A stretch of 64,000 nucleotides of DNA from DASRAJ01 sp035638255 (GTDB lineage: Bacteria; Bacteroidota; Bacteroidia; Chitinophagales; UBA10324). Positions 7,771 through 16,900 of the stretch are shown here, piece by piece (within the stretch, counting starts at the first letter, position 1; each line of letters starts with the position of its first letter). The position numbers and the translations under genes were made by a program. The stretch covers positions 20,367 through 84,366 of the forward strand of contig DASRAJ010000172.1 of the NCBI GenBank assembly GCA_035638255.1, read 5' to 3'. The notes under the pieces are model-generated. The model was given only the letters and a program-made list of their open reading frames with translations. It was not told where the DNA came from and did no database searches.

Positions 7771-8187
7771 ATGGAAGCATCAAAAGCAGCAATGACCAAT
7801 GCACAGATTGCGCAGTCACTATACGATTTATTCGGGCAAGGAAATGTGGATGCCATCCTCGAATTGCTTACCGACGACATTAAGTGGACGTGTCCGGGAC
7901 CTACCGCGATTCTACCATACGCACAAGTGTATAACGGGAAAAACGGGGTGGCAAATTTTTTCAAGCTCATTTATGAGAATAAAGATTTTCCCAAATTCGA
8001 GATCAATGAGTATATCTCAGAAGGCGATAAGGTAGTGGCGCTGGGATACTGGGATGCAAAATCAAAGAAGACCGGTAACTCCTATTCCGGTAACTGGGCT
8101 ATGGTATTTTATTTCAGGGACGGAAAAATATGCGAGCACAAAGAATATTATGACTCGTACGGTGAGGCAATGGCTTCTAAAGGATAA
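7771..8187 (+). CDS. SnoaL-like / NTF2-fold protein
   Basis: 138 residues, the usual length for the NTF2-like alpha+beta cone fold. It shows the typical SnoaL_2 pattern: an N-terminal helix pair (QIAQSLYDLFGQGNVDAILELL), then the DDIKWTCPGPT strand, a central GKNGVANFF helix, and the strands DKVVALGYWDA, WAMVFYFRDGKICEHKEYYD. Proteins of this type bind or turn over small hydrophobic molecules, but many have no known substrate. There is no signal peptide, so it is cytoplasmic. It is a stand-alone gene: the promoter upstream has conserved operator-like elements, and a strong hairpin terminator follows 38 bp after the stop. It is probably controlled by the adjacent two-component system. Confidence 0.8.
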   Translation: MEASKAAMTNAQIAQSLYDLFGQGNVDAILELLTDDIKWTCPGPTAILPYAQVYNGKNGVANFFKLIYENKDFPKFEINEYISEGDKVVALGYWDAKSKKTGNSYSGNWAMVFYFRDGKICEHKEYYDSYGEAMASKG

Positions 8188-8224
8188 AAATTGACCCACC
8201 AGAAGTAAGCGAATCAAGTTTGTG

Positions 8225-8265
8225 AATCGTGCCATCGCTTTAATGTGATGGCACGATTTGTTTTT
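8225..8265 (+). terminator. Strong hairpin terminator
   Basis: Perfect 12-bp arms AATCGTGCCATC (8225-8236) and GATGGCACGATT (8247-8258) around a 10-nt loop, followed by TGTTTTT. The 48 bp at 8218-8265 are identical to 17462-17509 behind the adhesin gene. Confidence 0.85.
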
Positions 8266-8274
8266 GCACCCCGG

Positions 8275-8316
8275 TCGTCTCATTTTTCATGGACACGGCG
8301 ACGATAAATAAGCAAA
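8275..8316. repeat. Dispersed ~45-bp repeat with hairpin, copy 1
   Basis: Contains CTCATTTTTCATGGACACGG followed by CGACGATAAATAAGCAA. It is nearly the same as 23866-23912 (next to the third kinase), and the hairpin part recurs inverted at 31739-31768. In the other copies CGTGTC pairs with GACACG; here the left arm is degenerate. Confidence 0.55.
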
Positions 8317-8404
8317 TCTCCTCCGCCACCTTTCTTCCGTTTTGTACTCCCCTCCTTTCAGTAATCTCTGAAATTCATAACTTCGAACTACAATAATTTT
8401 TCAA

Positions 8405-8638
8405 ATGGAAACGCCAACCAAATTTTCTAACTTACAGCAAGAGTTACTCAAACTCTATTCAAAGAATGTGAGCGATGATGATTTGATTGCTATCAAAGAT
8501 TTACTCGGGAAATATTTCGCGCAGAAAACCATCACATCCGCTATTAAAGTCTGGGATGAAAAACATTGGGGTGAAAAGGAAGAACAACAATTCCTTAAGG
8601 AGGATATGCGAACACCCTACAAGAATCCTAAAGGATGA
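8405..8638 (+). CDS. Small antitoxin-like protein, partner missing
   Basis: 77 residues: FSNLQQELLKLYSKNVSDDD, then LIAIKDLLGKYFAQK and VWDEKHWGEKEEQQFLKEDM. The helical pattern with a central Leu-rich segment and a conserved W-D-E-x-x-W stretch is that of short proteins commonly found just before PIN-domain toxins in Bacteroidota and cyanobacteria, presumed antitoxins. An ATG overlaps the stop (ATGA at 8635), but the following frame soon runs into the kinase remnant and shows no PIN motif, so the toxin has been lost. The assignment to the antitoxin group is from memory of the pattern and is moderate. Confidence 0.55.
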   Translation: METPTKFSNLQQELLKLYSKNVSDDDLIAIKDLLGKYFAQKTITSAIKVWDEKHWGEKEEQQFLKEDMRTPYKNPKG

Positions 8639-8691
8639 GAATCTCAAAATTGATTCACCTACGATCATCTTTTATAAACCCAAGAATCCGC

Positions 8692-9018
8692 TCACAACCC
8701 AAACTCCAACTTCACCAAAGTCCCTTCACCCGCGTTCGAGCTGAAGTTAAACCCGGAATTTGTCCGCAGGACTCTGCGAGCAGTTCGAATTTTTACCGCA
8801 AAGAGCGCGAAGTAAAACGCCAAGAATAGCGCAAAGAAAAAGTTACAAATTATCTGGTGTTAACCTTTGCGTTTTTTCTCTGCGAAATTCTTTGCGCTCT
8901 CTGCGGTTTATTTTATTGAACTGCTCGCAGAGTCCTGCGGACAAAATGCGGGTTAAATTCTCCCTTCAATTCTTTTGAGCGCTTTTCCATGCTCAGCAAT
9001 CTATTGCCTCACAGTTCC
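8692..9018 (-). pseudogene. 3' fragment of a propeller histidine kinase, split by a MITE
   Basis: Read on the minus strand, 9018-8953 and 8750-8692 encode the kinase tail seen in the intact paralogues (LLSM-KRSKELKGEF... then ...AGEGTLVKLEFGL and TGA at 8692-8694). The two halves are separated by the palindromic element at 8751-8952, flanked by TTAAA on both sides. Upstream of 9018 the similarity ends at once, so only about the last 40 codons of a ~1,060-codon gene survive. This is a fifth copy of the kinase family found at 10721, 17544, 23933 and 27189. Confidence 0.8.
8751..8952. mobile_element. MITE-like palindromic element, copy 1 (202 bp)
   Basis: Ends CCCGGAATTTG and CAAAATGCGGG are imperfect inverted repeats, and the element is palindromic over much of its length (CGCAAAGAGCGCGAAG opposite CTTTGCGCTCTCTGCGG). 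It is flanked by the direct repeat TTAAA (8746-8750 and 8953-8957). Intact kinase paralogues read through the site without it, so it is a true insertion with a 5-bp target duplication. It has no coding capacity. Copy 2 is at 34885-35054. Compared with copy 2 it has an extra 18-bp block near each end, and the two blocks are reverse complements. Confidence 0.85.
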
Positions 9019-9083
9019 GGCGGGCGAACTGGTGAAGGTGAAGGATGAAACTCTTTTCAATTTGATTTCGTGATGGAACTCCT

Positions 9084-9719
9084 CTATTCAAAATTCCTTC
9101 TTGTCGCTTTGGCTACTGCTTCTGTTGCCGAGTGCACGTGCAGCTTCTCATAAATTTTTTTGCAGTGGGCGTTTACCGTATGGAACGTAATGTTGCAGGC
9201 ATCGGCAATCATCTTGTAGCTCATTCCTTTCATAAGCATTGACAAAATTTCCTGCTCGCGTGCTGTGAGGTCAAAGTGATCCCCTGCAGTTGAAGATTGG
9301 TGATGAAATGTTTCGAGGACTTTGCGCGCCACCGAAGCGGTCATGGGCGCGCCGCCTTCCATCACGTCGCGAATGCCTTCGATCAATTTTACAGAAGAGG
9401 TTTTTTTGAGGAAGTAACCATGAGCACCCGCCCGGATGGCTGCAAATATTTTTTCATCATTTTCAAAAACAGTTTGCATGATGATGAAAACGTTCGGAGA
9501 ATTTTTCCGGATCTGCTTTAATCCTTCAATGCCGTTCACACCGGGCATGTCAATGTCCATCAGTACCACGTCGGGAAGCAGCGATTCAATATCCTCAACC
9601 ACATGATTGCAGTTTTCGTATGCACCGATAAACTCCATATCTGTTGTGCCATTGACAAGAAGTTCCAATGCTTCCTGCCTGCCTTTATTATCGTCATAAA
9701 CTAAAACGCGGATTGCCAT
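9084..9719 (-). CDS. LuxR/NarL-family response regulator
   Basis: 211 residues. The receiver domain spans ~1-120: acidic residues near the N-terminus (YDDNKG), the phospho-acceptor Asp in LPDVVLMDIDMPG (~Asp56), Thr at QTVFEND and Lys in GYFLKKTS. A LuxR-type HTH follows at ~147-208 (FDLTAREQEILSMLMKGMSY, ITFHTVNAHCKKIYEKL). Such regulators are phosphorylated by HisKA_3 kinases and bind DNA as dimers. It is the only response regulator in the window, beside four kinases of the matching class. Its own promoter carries a CCTAAnnTTAGG palindrome, which suggests autoregulation. Confidence 0.93.
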   Translation of the reverse strand: MAIRVLVYDDNKGRQEALELLVNGTTDMEFIGAYENCNHVVEDIESLLPDVVLMDIDMPGVNGIEGLKQIRKNSPNVFIIMQTVFENDEKIFAAIRAGAHGYFLKKTSSVKLIEGIRDVMEGGAPMTASVARKVLETFHHQSSTAGDHFDLTAREQEILSMLMKGMSYKMIADACNITFHTVNAHCKKIYEKLHVHSATEAVAKATRRNFE

Positions 9720-9723
9720 GGTG

Positions 9724-9768
9724 CAAATGTAGAATAGCTACAGGTGTTGAGAAACCCCTAATGTTAGG
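9724..9768 (-). promoter_or_regulatory. Promoter and palindromic operator of the response regulator
   Basis: On the minus strand the palindrome CCTAACATTAGG (9768-9757) is followed after exactly 25 nt by TACATTTG (9731-9724), a perfect TAnnTTTG -7 box, 4 nt before the ATG at 9719. The adhesin promoter at 13915-13959 has the same palindrome type at the same distance. The position suggests an activator or autoregulatory site. Confidence 0.7.
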
Positions 9769-9779
9769 GAGAATGGGGA

Positions 9780-9864
9780 ATTAGGATATTGGGAAATTTG
9801 TGTATTAGGAAATTAGTGTTTGGGTTGTATCCGTCCCTAATATCCTAATATCCTAATTCCCAAT
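9780..9864. repeat. Inverted repeat of ATTAGGATATT units
   Basis: GGGGAATTAGGATATTGGG near 9774-9792 faces CCTAATATCCTAATATCC and TAATTCCC near 9837-9864, able to form a long hairpin. It lies between the regulator operator and the REP-like array of the transposase. No gene is visible in 9775-10046. Confidence 0.55.
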
Positions 9865-9904
9865 AACCATTTTCTAAACGGCAGCAGAAGAGAAATCCCG
9901 AACC

Positions 9905-10030
9905 ATTTATCATCCCGTAGGGAGGAACCTTTGGTAGGATCAAATGCATCAATTTTTTTCGTCCCGGAGGGACGACCCTTTGTTAGTAGAACGGGAATTA
10001 CAAACCATTCATCGTCACAGCGGGACGAAC
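9905..10030 (-). repeat. REP-like palindrome array, left of the transposase
   Basis: On the minus strand, units of ~60-65 bp read CTACCAAAGG, then a hairpin of the TCCCTACGGGA type (here CCTCCCTACGGGATG, CGTCCCTCCGGGACG and a weaker GTCCCGCTGTGACG) and ATGAATGG or AAATGG. The orientation is opposite to the array at 10592-10705, so the two arrays point toward the transposase gene as inverted flanks. Confidence 0.7.
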
Positions 10031-10049
10031 GCATTCCCGTCCCCATTTA

Positions 10050-10511
10050 TCAATCATAAAATTCGAAGAGATATTCCTTCTTGAAATCAATTTCAAACTT
10101 GGCAAGCAGATCGAGATATTCTTCCCGAAAAGTCTTTCGCCTATGATGTTGTGCTTGGTTCATAATGTATTTGATCATCGGATCACGTTGCGAACGCGAA
10201 TGTGAAAACGCGCCATATCCCGATTGCCATTGAAATTTTCCTTTGACGAATTTATTTTCACTGATCCATAATGAAGATTGAGATTTGATTCTTTGCAGTT
10301 GATCAGAGATTGCCATGGTGACAGGCAATTCAAAAAATGCATGAACATGATCGAGCCATCCTCCAACTGCAAGCGGATGTGATCCATCATTTCTTAAGGT
10401 GACTGAAAGAAATTTGTGCAGCCGATCGCGGAAATTTTCTGTGATGAAATTCTCTCGTCCTTTTACGGCGAAGACAGCGTGGATGTTGATTTGTGAATAA
10501 GTGTTTGCCAT
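10050..10511 (-). CDS. IS200-like Y1 transposase, RAYT type
   Basis: 153 residues, a full-length Y1 transposase. The HUH metal-binding motif is in GGWLDHVHAFFEL (His-x-His), and the catalytic tyrosine is most likely in DPMIKYIMNQAQHH. The front end SQINIHAVFAVKGR is typical of the family. The protein nicks single-stranded DNA and joins to it through Tyr. Palindromic ~65-bp units flank the gene on both sides in inverted orientation, the pattern of REP-associated tyrosine transposases, which act on or spread REP hairpins rather than moving a classical IS. It sits between the response regulator and the first kinase and is in the same orientation. Confidence 0.9.
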   Translation of the reverse strand: MANTYSQINIHAVFAVKGRENFITENFRDRLHKFLSVTLRNDGSHPLAVGGWLDHVHAFFELPVTMAISDQLQRIKSQSSLWISENKFVKGKFQWQSGYGAFSHSRSQRDPMIKYIMNQAQHHRRKTFREEYLDLLAKFEIDFKKEYLFEFYD

Positions 10512-10591
10512 GATGTTGATCGGTAGGGTATGAATTTACAAATGCCCGTGCATCGTGATGAAATAAAATTTTGTATTTGATTCGATTAAAA

Positions 10592-10705
10592 AAGAATGTC
10601 CCTACGGGACGAAAAATGATTGCAATTCTCATTCTACCAAAATGTTCGTCCCTACAGGACGAGAAATGACTGGTCGATCTTATTCTACCAAAGGTTTGTC
10701 CCTAC
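10592..10705 (+). repeat. REP-like palindrome array, right of the transposase
   Basis: Three hairpins GTCCCTACGGGAC, CGTCCCTACAGGACG and GTCCCTACGGGAC are separated by AAATGA-N16-TTCTACCAAA spacers (10598-10705). The array overlaps the kinase side of the gap and stops about 15 bp before the kinase stop codon. Confidence 0.75.
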
Positions 10706-10720
10706 GGGACAGGTTTTCCA

Positions 10721-13700
10721 TCAAATAGAAAATTTCAATTCAATCATTGTTCCTTTCCCTGGAGCAGATTTAAATTCAACATCTCCATCCAATGCCTCGG
10801 TGCGGCGTGTCATATTTATTAGACCATTGCCGTGGTTGCTTGCAGTCAGATCAAAACCTTTCCCGTCATCTTTAATGGTGAGATGAACGGATGAGCGATT
10901 CATCTTCATTTCAATCCAAACATTTTTGCAATCGGCATACTTTGCAATGTTGTTGATGGCTTCTTTATAGATGAGATAAAAATTCTTGCGCTTCTCCATT
11001 CCCAATTTCAATGCGTTCAACCGCTCATCAAAATTCAAGTGGAGAGCATAATTTTTTGCTTCGAAAATTTCAGCGGCGAGTGCACGCATGCGGACGATAA
11101 TATTTTCAAAACGATCGTTGCGCGCATTGATCATCCACACAATATCACTCATGGCTTCCATGGAAGTGTGGGTGTAGTCGCTGACCTTTCGCAGCAGCGC
11201 TGCAACTTCTTTCGGATCATCTAATTTTTCCTGTGCTACCTCGCTGAAGATTGAAATGTTGCTGAGGTTTGAACCGATCTCATCATGAAGATCACTGGCA
11301 ATTCTGTTTCGTACCGCTTGTAATTGTAATGCCTGCTGAAGACGGTAGCGATAGATTCCATAAAGAGCAGAAATACCCATTATCCCAATGAGCAAACGAA
11401 ACCACCATGTCATATACCATGGTGGAAGAATTACCAGTTGAATTGTTTTTCCTTCTTCATTCCATACACCGTCGTTGTTACTTCCTTTCACAGTAAACGT
11501 GTAAGTCCCAGGATCGAGATTGGTGTAGGTTGCAGAATGAACGTTGCCTGATTGAATCCAGTCCTGGTTAAACCCTTCGAGCTTGTATTGATAAAGATTC
11601 TTTTCGGGTGAAGTAAAATCCATAGACGCGAATTCAAATGAGATCATGTTGTCACTATACGGCAACACAATTTTATCAGTGAGATATGCCGGTTTGCTTA
11701 GAGCAGGATTCTTGATTTTAAATGACACAGACTGATTTCTCAACTTGAAGTCAGTGATCTCAACATTGGGGACAGAAGGGTTATCAGAAAGATCCTTAGG
11801 ATTGAAATAGTTGAACCCATTCACCCCACCGAAAAACAAAGTGCCGTCTTTTGTTTTGTCCGACGGATTCCTCACGGAACAATAAGCATAGCGATTGAAT
11901 TCATTTCCCTGCAGCCCGTCTTTCATTTCAAAATTTTTAGTCGCTCCCGTTTTCGGAGTGAAGCGACACAATCCGTTGTTTGTACTCAGCCATAAATTTC
12001 CATCATCATCACTAAGGATTCCGTAGATAACATCGTTGGGCAAACCATTTTTCATCGAGTAGCGGATCACTTTTCCTGATTGCTTGTCGAAGCGATTCAA
12101 TCCTCCGCCGTTGGTTCCGATCCATAAATATTTCTGCGGCTCGTATGGATCATCAAAAAGCGAAAAGATGAGATTGAAGCTGAGTGATGAAGAATCGTCG
12201 GGGATATTCTTAAACAGTTGCCATGATTGCGAAGAAGAATTGAATTGAAGCAAACCTTTCATGGTGCCGAGCCAAAAAATTCCTTCCGCTTTATCCTCAA
12301 CCATACACTGAAGAAAATCATAGGGTGCACGAACGGGCTCAACGGGATAATGATAGTCTGTAAAAGTTTTCGTGACAGGATCAAAACGACTCAATACTTT
12401 ATCAGTACCTACCCAAATCTTGTTGTCATGATCAACAAACACAGGGAAATTTAATCGGTCTGCTACTCTATATTGATGGAAAGTGTTGGTTGCCGCATCA
12501 TATTCCACCAGGCAATTTTTAGAAAGCCAGATTGTGCCATTACGATCCTGCGCAGCCGATGTGCTCAATCCAAAATCTTTGTAAGATGAAACACGATTTA
12601 TCCAACTGCTATCACTAACTGAAACGGAATAAGAACCTGTTTGCGGATTGAAGATGTCAATGAACTCTCCGCTTTTAAGAACTACAACCTGACCATCATT
12701 TGTTGCACCCATCCAGCTAATACTTTCATGATCAGTTTGGTGAAATTTTTCCGAGCGCGGATTATACTTCAGCAAGCCATATCCCTTGGTACCTACCCAA
12801 ATAATTCCGCTTCGATCCCTGTAAACAACATTGGTATTGTCGAGTACAATTTTCAGGTTCGGGTCTTCTGAAAAAATTCTCGTCCATTGCTTTCGCCTCA
12901 CATCGAACTGCTCCAGCCAGTCACGCTCGCTCAACCAGATTGTATGTTTATCATCCATGCAGATGTTGCCCCCAAATACACCCCAGTGATTTCTTTGGGC
13001 GGAAATAATTTCTGATTCAGCCGAAATGGTATTCACTTTTGATATAGAATACTCACAAATGAGATACAGCGAATGTTCAGCAGTATCTTCAATGGCTTCG
13101 CTTATGAATTTCTCATTGCCGTCATCTTCTTCAGGGTAGGTGCAATACTTTTTCATATCCAGGGTGTCTATGCTTTCACTTCCATTTTTTCCGGGGTGAA
13201 TGCGGAAAGAAAGGCTATGCCTTGAAGATCCCCAGAGGGTGCCATCATGCGCGGCAAACACATTGCACAATTCAGAAAAATATCGCGTGATGCGGAACGT
13301 AGCATTTTCCTGCTCAGAAATTTTATCTACGCCGTTTAAGGTGGCTACCCATATGTCACCATTATGATCTTCCTCAATAGTTACCACCCTGTTATCGCTC
13401 AAAGAATATTTGTTTTTATCATCATAGCGGAAGTGACGAAAGGTTTCGGTTTTCCTGTCAAACATATCAACGCCATAGTTCGATGTGCCAATCCAGATGC
13501 GTCCTTTAGAATCTTCATGCAACGCCTGGATGAAATTATCGGAGAGGGAATTGGTATCCGAAGGGTTGTGGCGATAGACTACGAAGTGATAACCATCATA
13601 GCGATTCAATCCATCCTTCGTTCCAAACCACATAAATCCGTAGTGATCCTGCAGGATGCTCGTGATCATTCCTTGCGATAATCCGTCGCTGATGGTGAGC

Positions 13701-13804
13701 AGATCAAACTTCAAATACTTAGAAGGAAGAGATTGGGCTTCTGCAGTGAAGAAATGTTGGAGCGAGAGAAAAAAAATCAGCGCAATATGTTTATGTCGCT
13801 TCAA
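10721..13804 (-). CDS. Propeller-type sensor histidine kinase 1
   Basis: 1,027 residues with signal peptide (FFLSLQHFFTAEAQ). Residues ~30-700 are two-component-regulator propeller repeats (DGLSQGMITSILQDHYGFMW, FGTKDGLNRYDGY, WIGTNGGGLNRFD). A Y_Y_Y domain follows at ~735-805 (YQYKLEGFNQDWI, YTFTVKGSNNDG), then a membrane segment (WWFRLLIGIMGISALYGIY), a HisKA_3 dimerisation domain with phospho-His in SDLHDEIGSNLSNIS, and a HATPase (IYKEAINNIAKYA, DDGKGFDL, NGLINM). Unlike hybrid systems of Bacteroides it has no fused receiver or AraC domain, so it should signal to a separate regulator, most simply the one at 9084. The frame begins with TTG (13804); no ATG fits. Divergent from the adhesin gene at 13996. 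Confidence 0.92.
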   Translation of the reverse strand: MKRHKHIALIFFLSLQHFFTAEAQSLPSKYLKFDLLTISDGLSQGMITSILQDHYGFMWFGTKDGLNRYDGYHFVVYRHNPSDTNSLSDNFIQALHEDSKGRIWIGTSNYGVDMFDRKTETFRHFRYDDKNKYSLSDNRVVTIEEDHNGDIWVATLNGVDKISEQENATFRITRYFSELCNVFAAHDGTLWGSSRHSLSFRIHPGKNGSESIDTLDMKKYCTYPEEDDGNEKFISEAIEDTAEHSLYLICEYSISKVNTISAESEIISAQRNHWGVFGGNICMDDKHTIWLSERDWLEQFDVRRKQWTRIFSEDPNLKIVLDNTNVVYRDRSGIIWVGTKGYGLLKYNPRSEKFHQTDHESISWMGATNDGQVVVLKSGEFIDIFNPQTGSYSVSVSDSSWINRVSSYKDFGLSTSAAQDRNGTIWLSKNCLVEYDAATNTFHQYRVADRLNFPVFVDHDNKIWVGTDKVLSRFDPVTKTFTDYHYPVEPVRAPYDFLQCMVEDKAEGIFWLGTMKGLLQFNSSSQSWQLFKNIPDDSSSLSFNLIFSLFDDPYEPQKYLWIGTNGGGLNRFDKQSGKVIRYSMKNGLPNDVIYGILSDDDGNLWLSTNNGLCRFTPKTGATKNFEMKDGLQGNEFNRYAYCSVRNPSDKTKDGTLFFGGVNGFNYFNPKDLSDNPSVPNVEITDFKLRNQSVSFKIKNPALSKPAYLTDKIVLPYSDNMISFEFASMDFTSPEKNLYQYKLEGFNQDWIQSGNVHSATYTNLDPGTYTFTVKGSNNDGVWNEEGKTIQLVILPPWYMTWWFRLLIGIMGISALYGIYRYRLQQALQLQAVRNRIASDLHDEIGSNLSNISIFSEVAQEKLDDPKEVAALLRKVSDYTHTSMEAMSDIVWMINARNDRFENIIVRMRALAAEIFEAKNYALHLNFDERLNALKLGMEKRKNFYLIYKEAINNIAKYADCKNVWIEMKMNRSSVHLTIKDDGKGFDLTASNHGNGLINMTRRTEALDGDVEFKSAPGKGTMIELKFSI

Positions 13805-13866
13805 TTCACTTCCGGATTTGGCACTAAGGTACGGTGCGGCGATAATAAATTCTGCGATTCTGCATC

Positions 13867-13959
13867 CCTAATATTAGGAATACGCACCTGAAATTTTTGC
13901 ATTTAAGCATCCTCCCTAAAATTAGGAATTGTATTGCCTTCTTCTGCATTCCACATTTG
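13867..13959 (+). promoter_or_regulatory. Double CCTAAnnTTAGG operator and promoter of the adhesin gene
   Basis: Two palindromes, CCTAATATTAGG (13867-13878) and CCTAAAATTAGG (13915-13926), lie 48 bp apart. The second is followed after exactly 25 nt by CACATTTG (13952-13959), a near match to TAnnTTTG. The region is shared with the divergent kinase gene (start 13804), so the sites could act on both. The same palindrome and spacing occur before the response-regulator gene. Confidence 0.7.
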
Positions 13960-13995
13960 CCCCCGGAAATTTTTTTAACTAAAAACTCAAACAAA

Positions 13996-16900
13996 ATGAA
14001 AAACATTTTCACCACCATTTTCATTGCGATGCTAAGTTTTCTTTTTTATCGCAGCACAGCACAGTGTACTTTCTCTATTCCTGATTATTCAAATTTCAAT
14101 GTAGTATCAAACGCTTACGGCGCCAACGGATGCTATACCCTCACCAATTACTATGCTCAAAGAGGGGCAGCATGGTACAGAGACTCAGCCAATCTTGCTT
14201 ATGACTTTGACGTCAGCTTTAATACCTATCAATGCGGTGGAGCTGACGGGATGGTATTTGTGCTCCAGAGTTGCAGCAACGGAGCCAGCGCCATTGGCAT
14301 CAATGGCAGCGATCTGGGCTACTATGAAGTTACCTCATCATTCACGCACTCGCTTGGTGTAGAGCTTGACATATATAACTCCGGAAGTGGCGCGCCCTAT
14401 TATGATCCTGATGGCTCTCACATTGCAATAGTGAAAGACGGACTCCCTTCACCCCTCGCTGGCCCGGTTTCCATTTCACCTTACCTTGCTAATTGCAATA
14501 CTAAAGTTCTGCGCATCACCTGGAATGCAACGACACATTTGTTTTCTGTTTACTTAGACGGCGATTTGAAAACTTCATACACTGATGATCTTACTACTGA
14601 TGTTTTTGCAGGCAACCCGCATGTCTACTTTGGTTTTACGGCGGGCACCGGCGGTATAAGTGCAAATCAATCTTTCTGCGTAAACTATCTTCATTATCAC
14701 CCAAGTCATCCTCACCTGACGACACTTTCAATTAATAACAATGGTAGTAACAATTGCATCGGTGGAACTTTAACGGCTACTGCCGGGGCAACTTCCTACT
14801 TATGGTCAACGGGTGAAACCACGAACCCTATTACTGCAACTTCCATCGCAAGCTATACAGTAACAGCAACCGATTATAGTGGTTGCGCTGCAACCGCCAG
14901 TACTGCAGTAACTCCACCACCGGGAGATACTTCTGTATTCGGAAATCATGTTTGGAATGTGTATGCATTCAATGCAGGGGGCACAATAGATAGCGGCAAG
15001 TCATGGAAGAATAACTACTCAGGATATTATGTTGACACCAATCTCAACTTCAATACACAGTCAAGATGGAATAGCATCAGTTCGCCGTCCGCTGCTTCCG
15101 GCTACAATGGTTGTGTGGTAAATAACGATAACCATTCATGGAGTGCAAAGCGCCAGGGATTTCCATGTGGTATTTATCAAGTTAGTATTCCCAATCATGA
15201 TGATGAAGCGCAGTTGTTCATAAATGGAACAAAAGTGTGGGAGCACATTGGTTGCTGTGATTCACATACTAATGTGTGGACAGGATTTCTTGATGACAAT
15301 TCCACTGTTGTTTTCAGAAGCACCGAGGGTGTTGGCGGTTCTTTCGGTGCCATCAATCTTATCCTGCAAAACTCGATCGCTGTAAATGGACCAACAACAA
15401 TTTGTCCAGGCTATTCTCTTCAGCTAACTGCCAACAGTGCTGACAGCTATTTGTGGAGCACCGGCGAAACCACTCAAAGTATTTCTGTAAATGCAACAGG
15501 AAATTATTCCGTTGATGCTATGGTGAACGGCTGCACAAGAACGGCTTCAAAGACAATAACGGTAGCCGCGCTCGACACACCGGTAATTCATTCTTATAAT
15601 GGCTTTCAATATTGCCCTGCGAATGGATATGTTGACCTGTCTACTGATTATAATTCACGGTATGCATCCCTTTCATGGAGCAATGGTGCTACCTACTATT
15701 ATACATCTGTAAACAGTGCAGGGAATGTTTCCTTAACCGTGAGTGATGCGCTCGGATGTTCGGCAACATCACATGCGGTAATCACAGGTCCTCCGGGAGA
15801 TGAGAGTGCGTTTGGCGATCATGTTTGGAAAGTGAATGGGTACTATGACGGATACACTTATTACTACTATTATTACTACAGCAGTGGCACTCCGTGGGTA
15901 GAATCCAACTACTCGGGATATTACATTGACACCACCTTGAATTTCAATACACAGAATAAATGGGGTACCAACAGCAGTCCTTCCTCGGCGGCGGGCTACC
16001 AGGGATGTTATCTTCCCGGTGACTACTTTTCTTTCAGCGCGAAGAGACAAGGATTTGATTGCGGAATCTACCATATAGACATTCCCGGCCACGATGACAA
16101 TGCGCAATTGTGGATTGACGGAGTTATGGTTTGGGAACACACCGGCTGCTGTGATGCACACACGAATGTGTGGACGGGTGTACTTAATGCGGATTCACGG
16201 GTTGAATTCAGAGTGCAGGAAATTACAGGATTGACCTACGGCTCGCTTCAGTTCATAACCATTCAATCCTTTACTCCAACCACACCCACGATCAGCGGCG
16301 GAACAGAAATATGCGGATCGAATCCGCTCACCCTCGATGCAGGCACAGGGTTCACCGCCTATGCATGGTCAACCGGCAGCACCACACAAACGATCTCAAC
16401 GTCAACCGCAGGGGATTACAGCGTGAAAGTCACCGATGGCAACGGATGTGTGTCGTCAGCACAAACAACTCTTACGGGTTTGGTTCAATATACTTACTAC
16501 GCAGATGCCGATGCTGATACTTACGGAAATCCTGCAAACTCCACCTCAATATGCAGCTCAGCACCTTCAGGATATGTGAGTGATAATACCGATTGTAATG
16601 ATGGGAATAATGCCATTCATCCCGGCGCATCAGACGTGTGTAATTCTATTGACGATGATTGCAACGGCGTTGTTGACGATCATGCTCTGAATGCTTCTAT
16701 CACGCCTTCGGGTGCGTATAACTATTGCGCGGGAACGACAGTGACTTTTGTTGCTAATGGCAGCGCGGGTACAAACTACTCATGGATCAAAGGCTCAAAA
16801 GTTATTAGCGGTGCCACTCAGTCAACTTATAGCACTAACAAAGCCGGGAGCTATAAAGTGAAAGAAACAAATTCTTTTGGTTGCAATTCTTTCTCAGCAC

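Noticed and set aside
8635..8829. PIN toxin following the antitoxin-like gene by ATGA overlap
   Set aside because: The frame has no PIN motif and enters the kinase remnant and the MITE within about 60 bp.
10721..13804. Kinase 1 as a hybrid two-component system with fused regulator
   Set aside because: The protein ends directly after the HATPase domain; no receiver or AraC-type domain follows.
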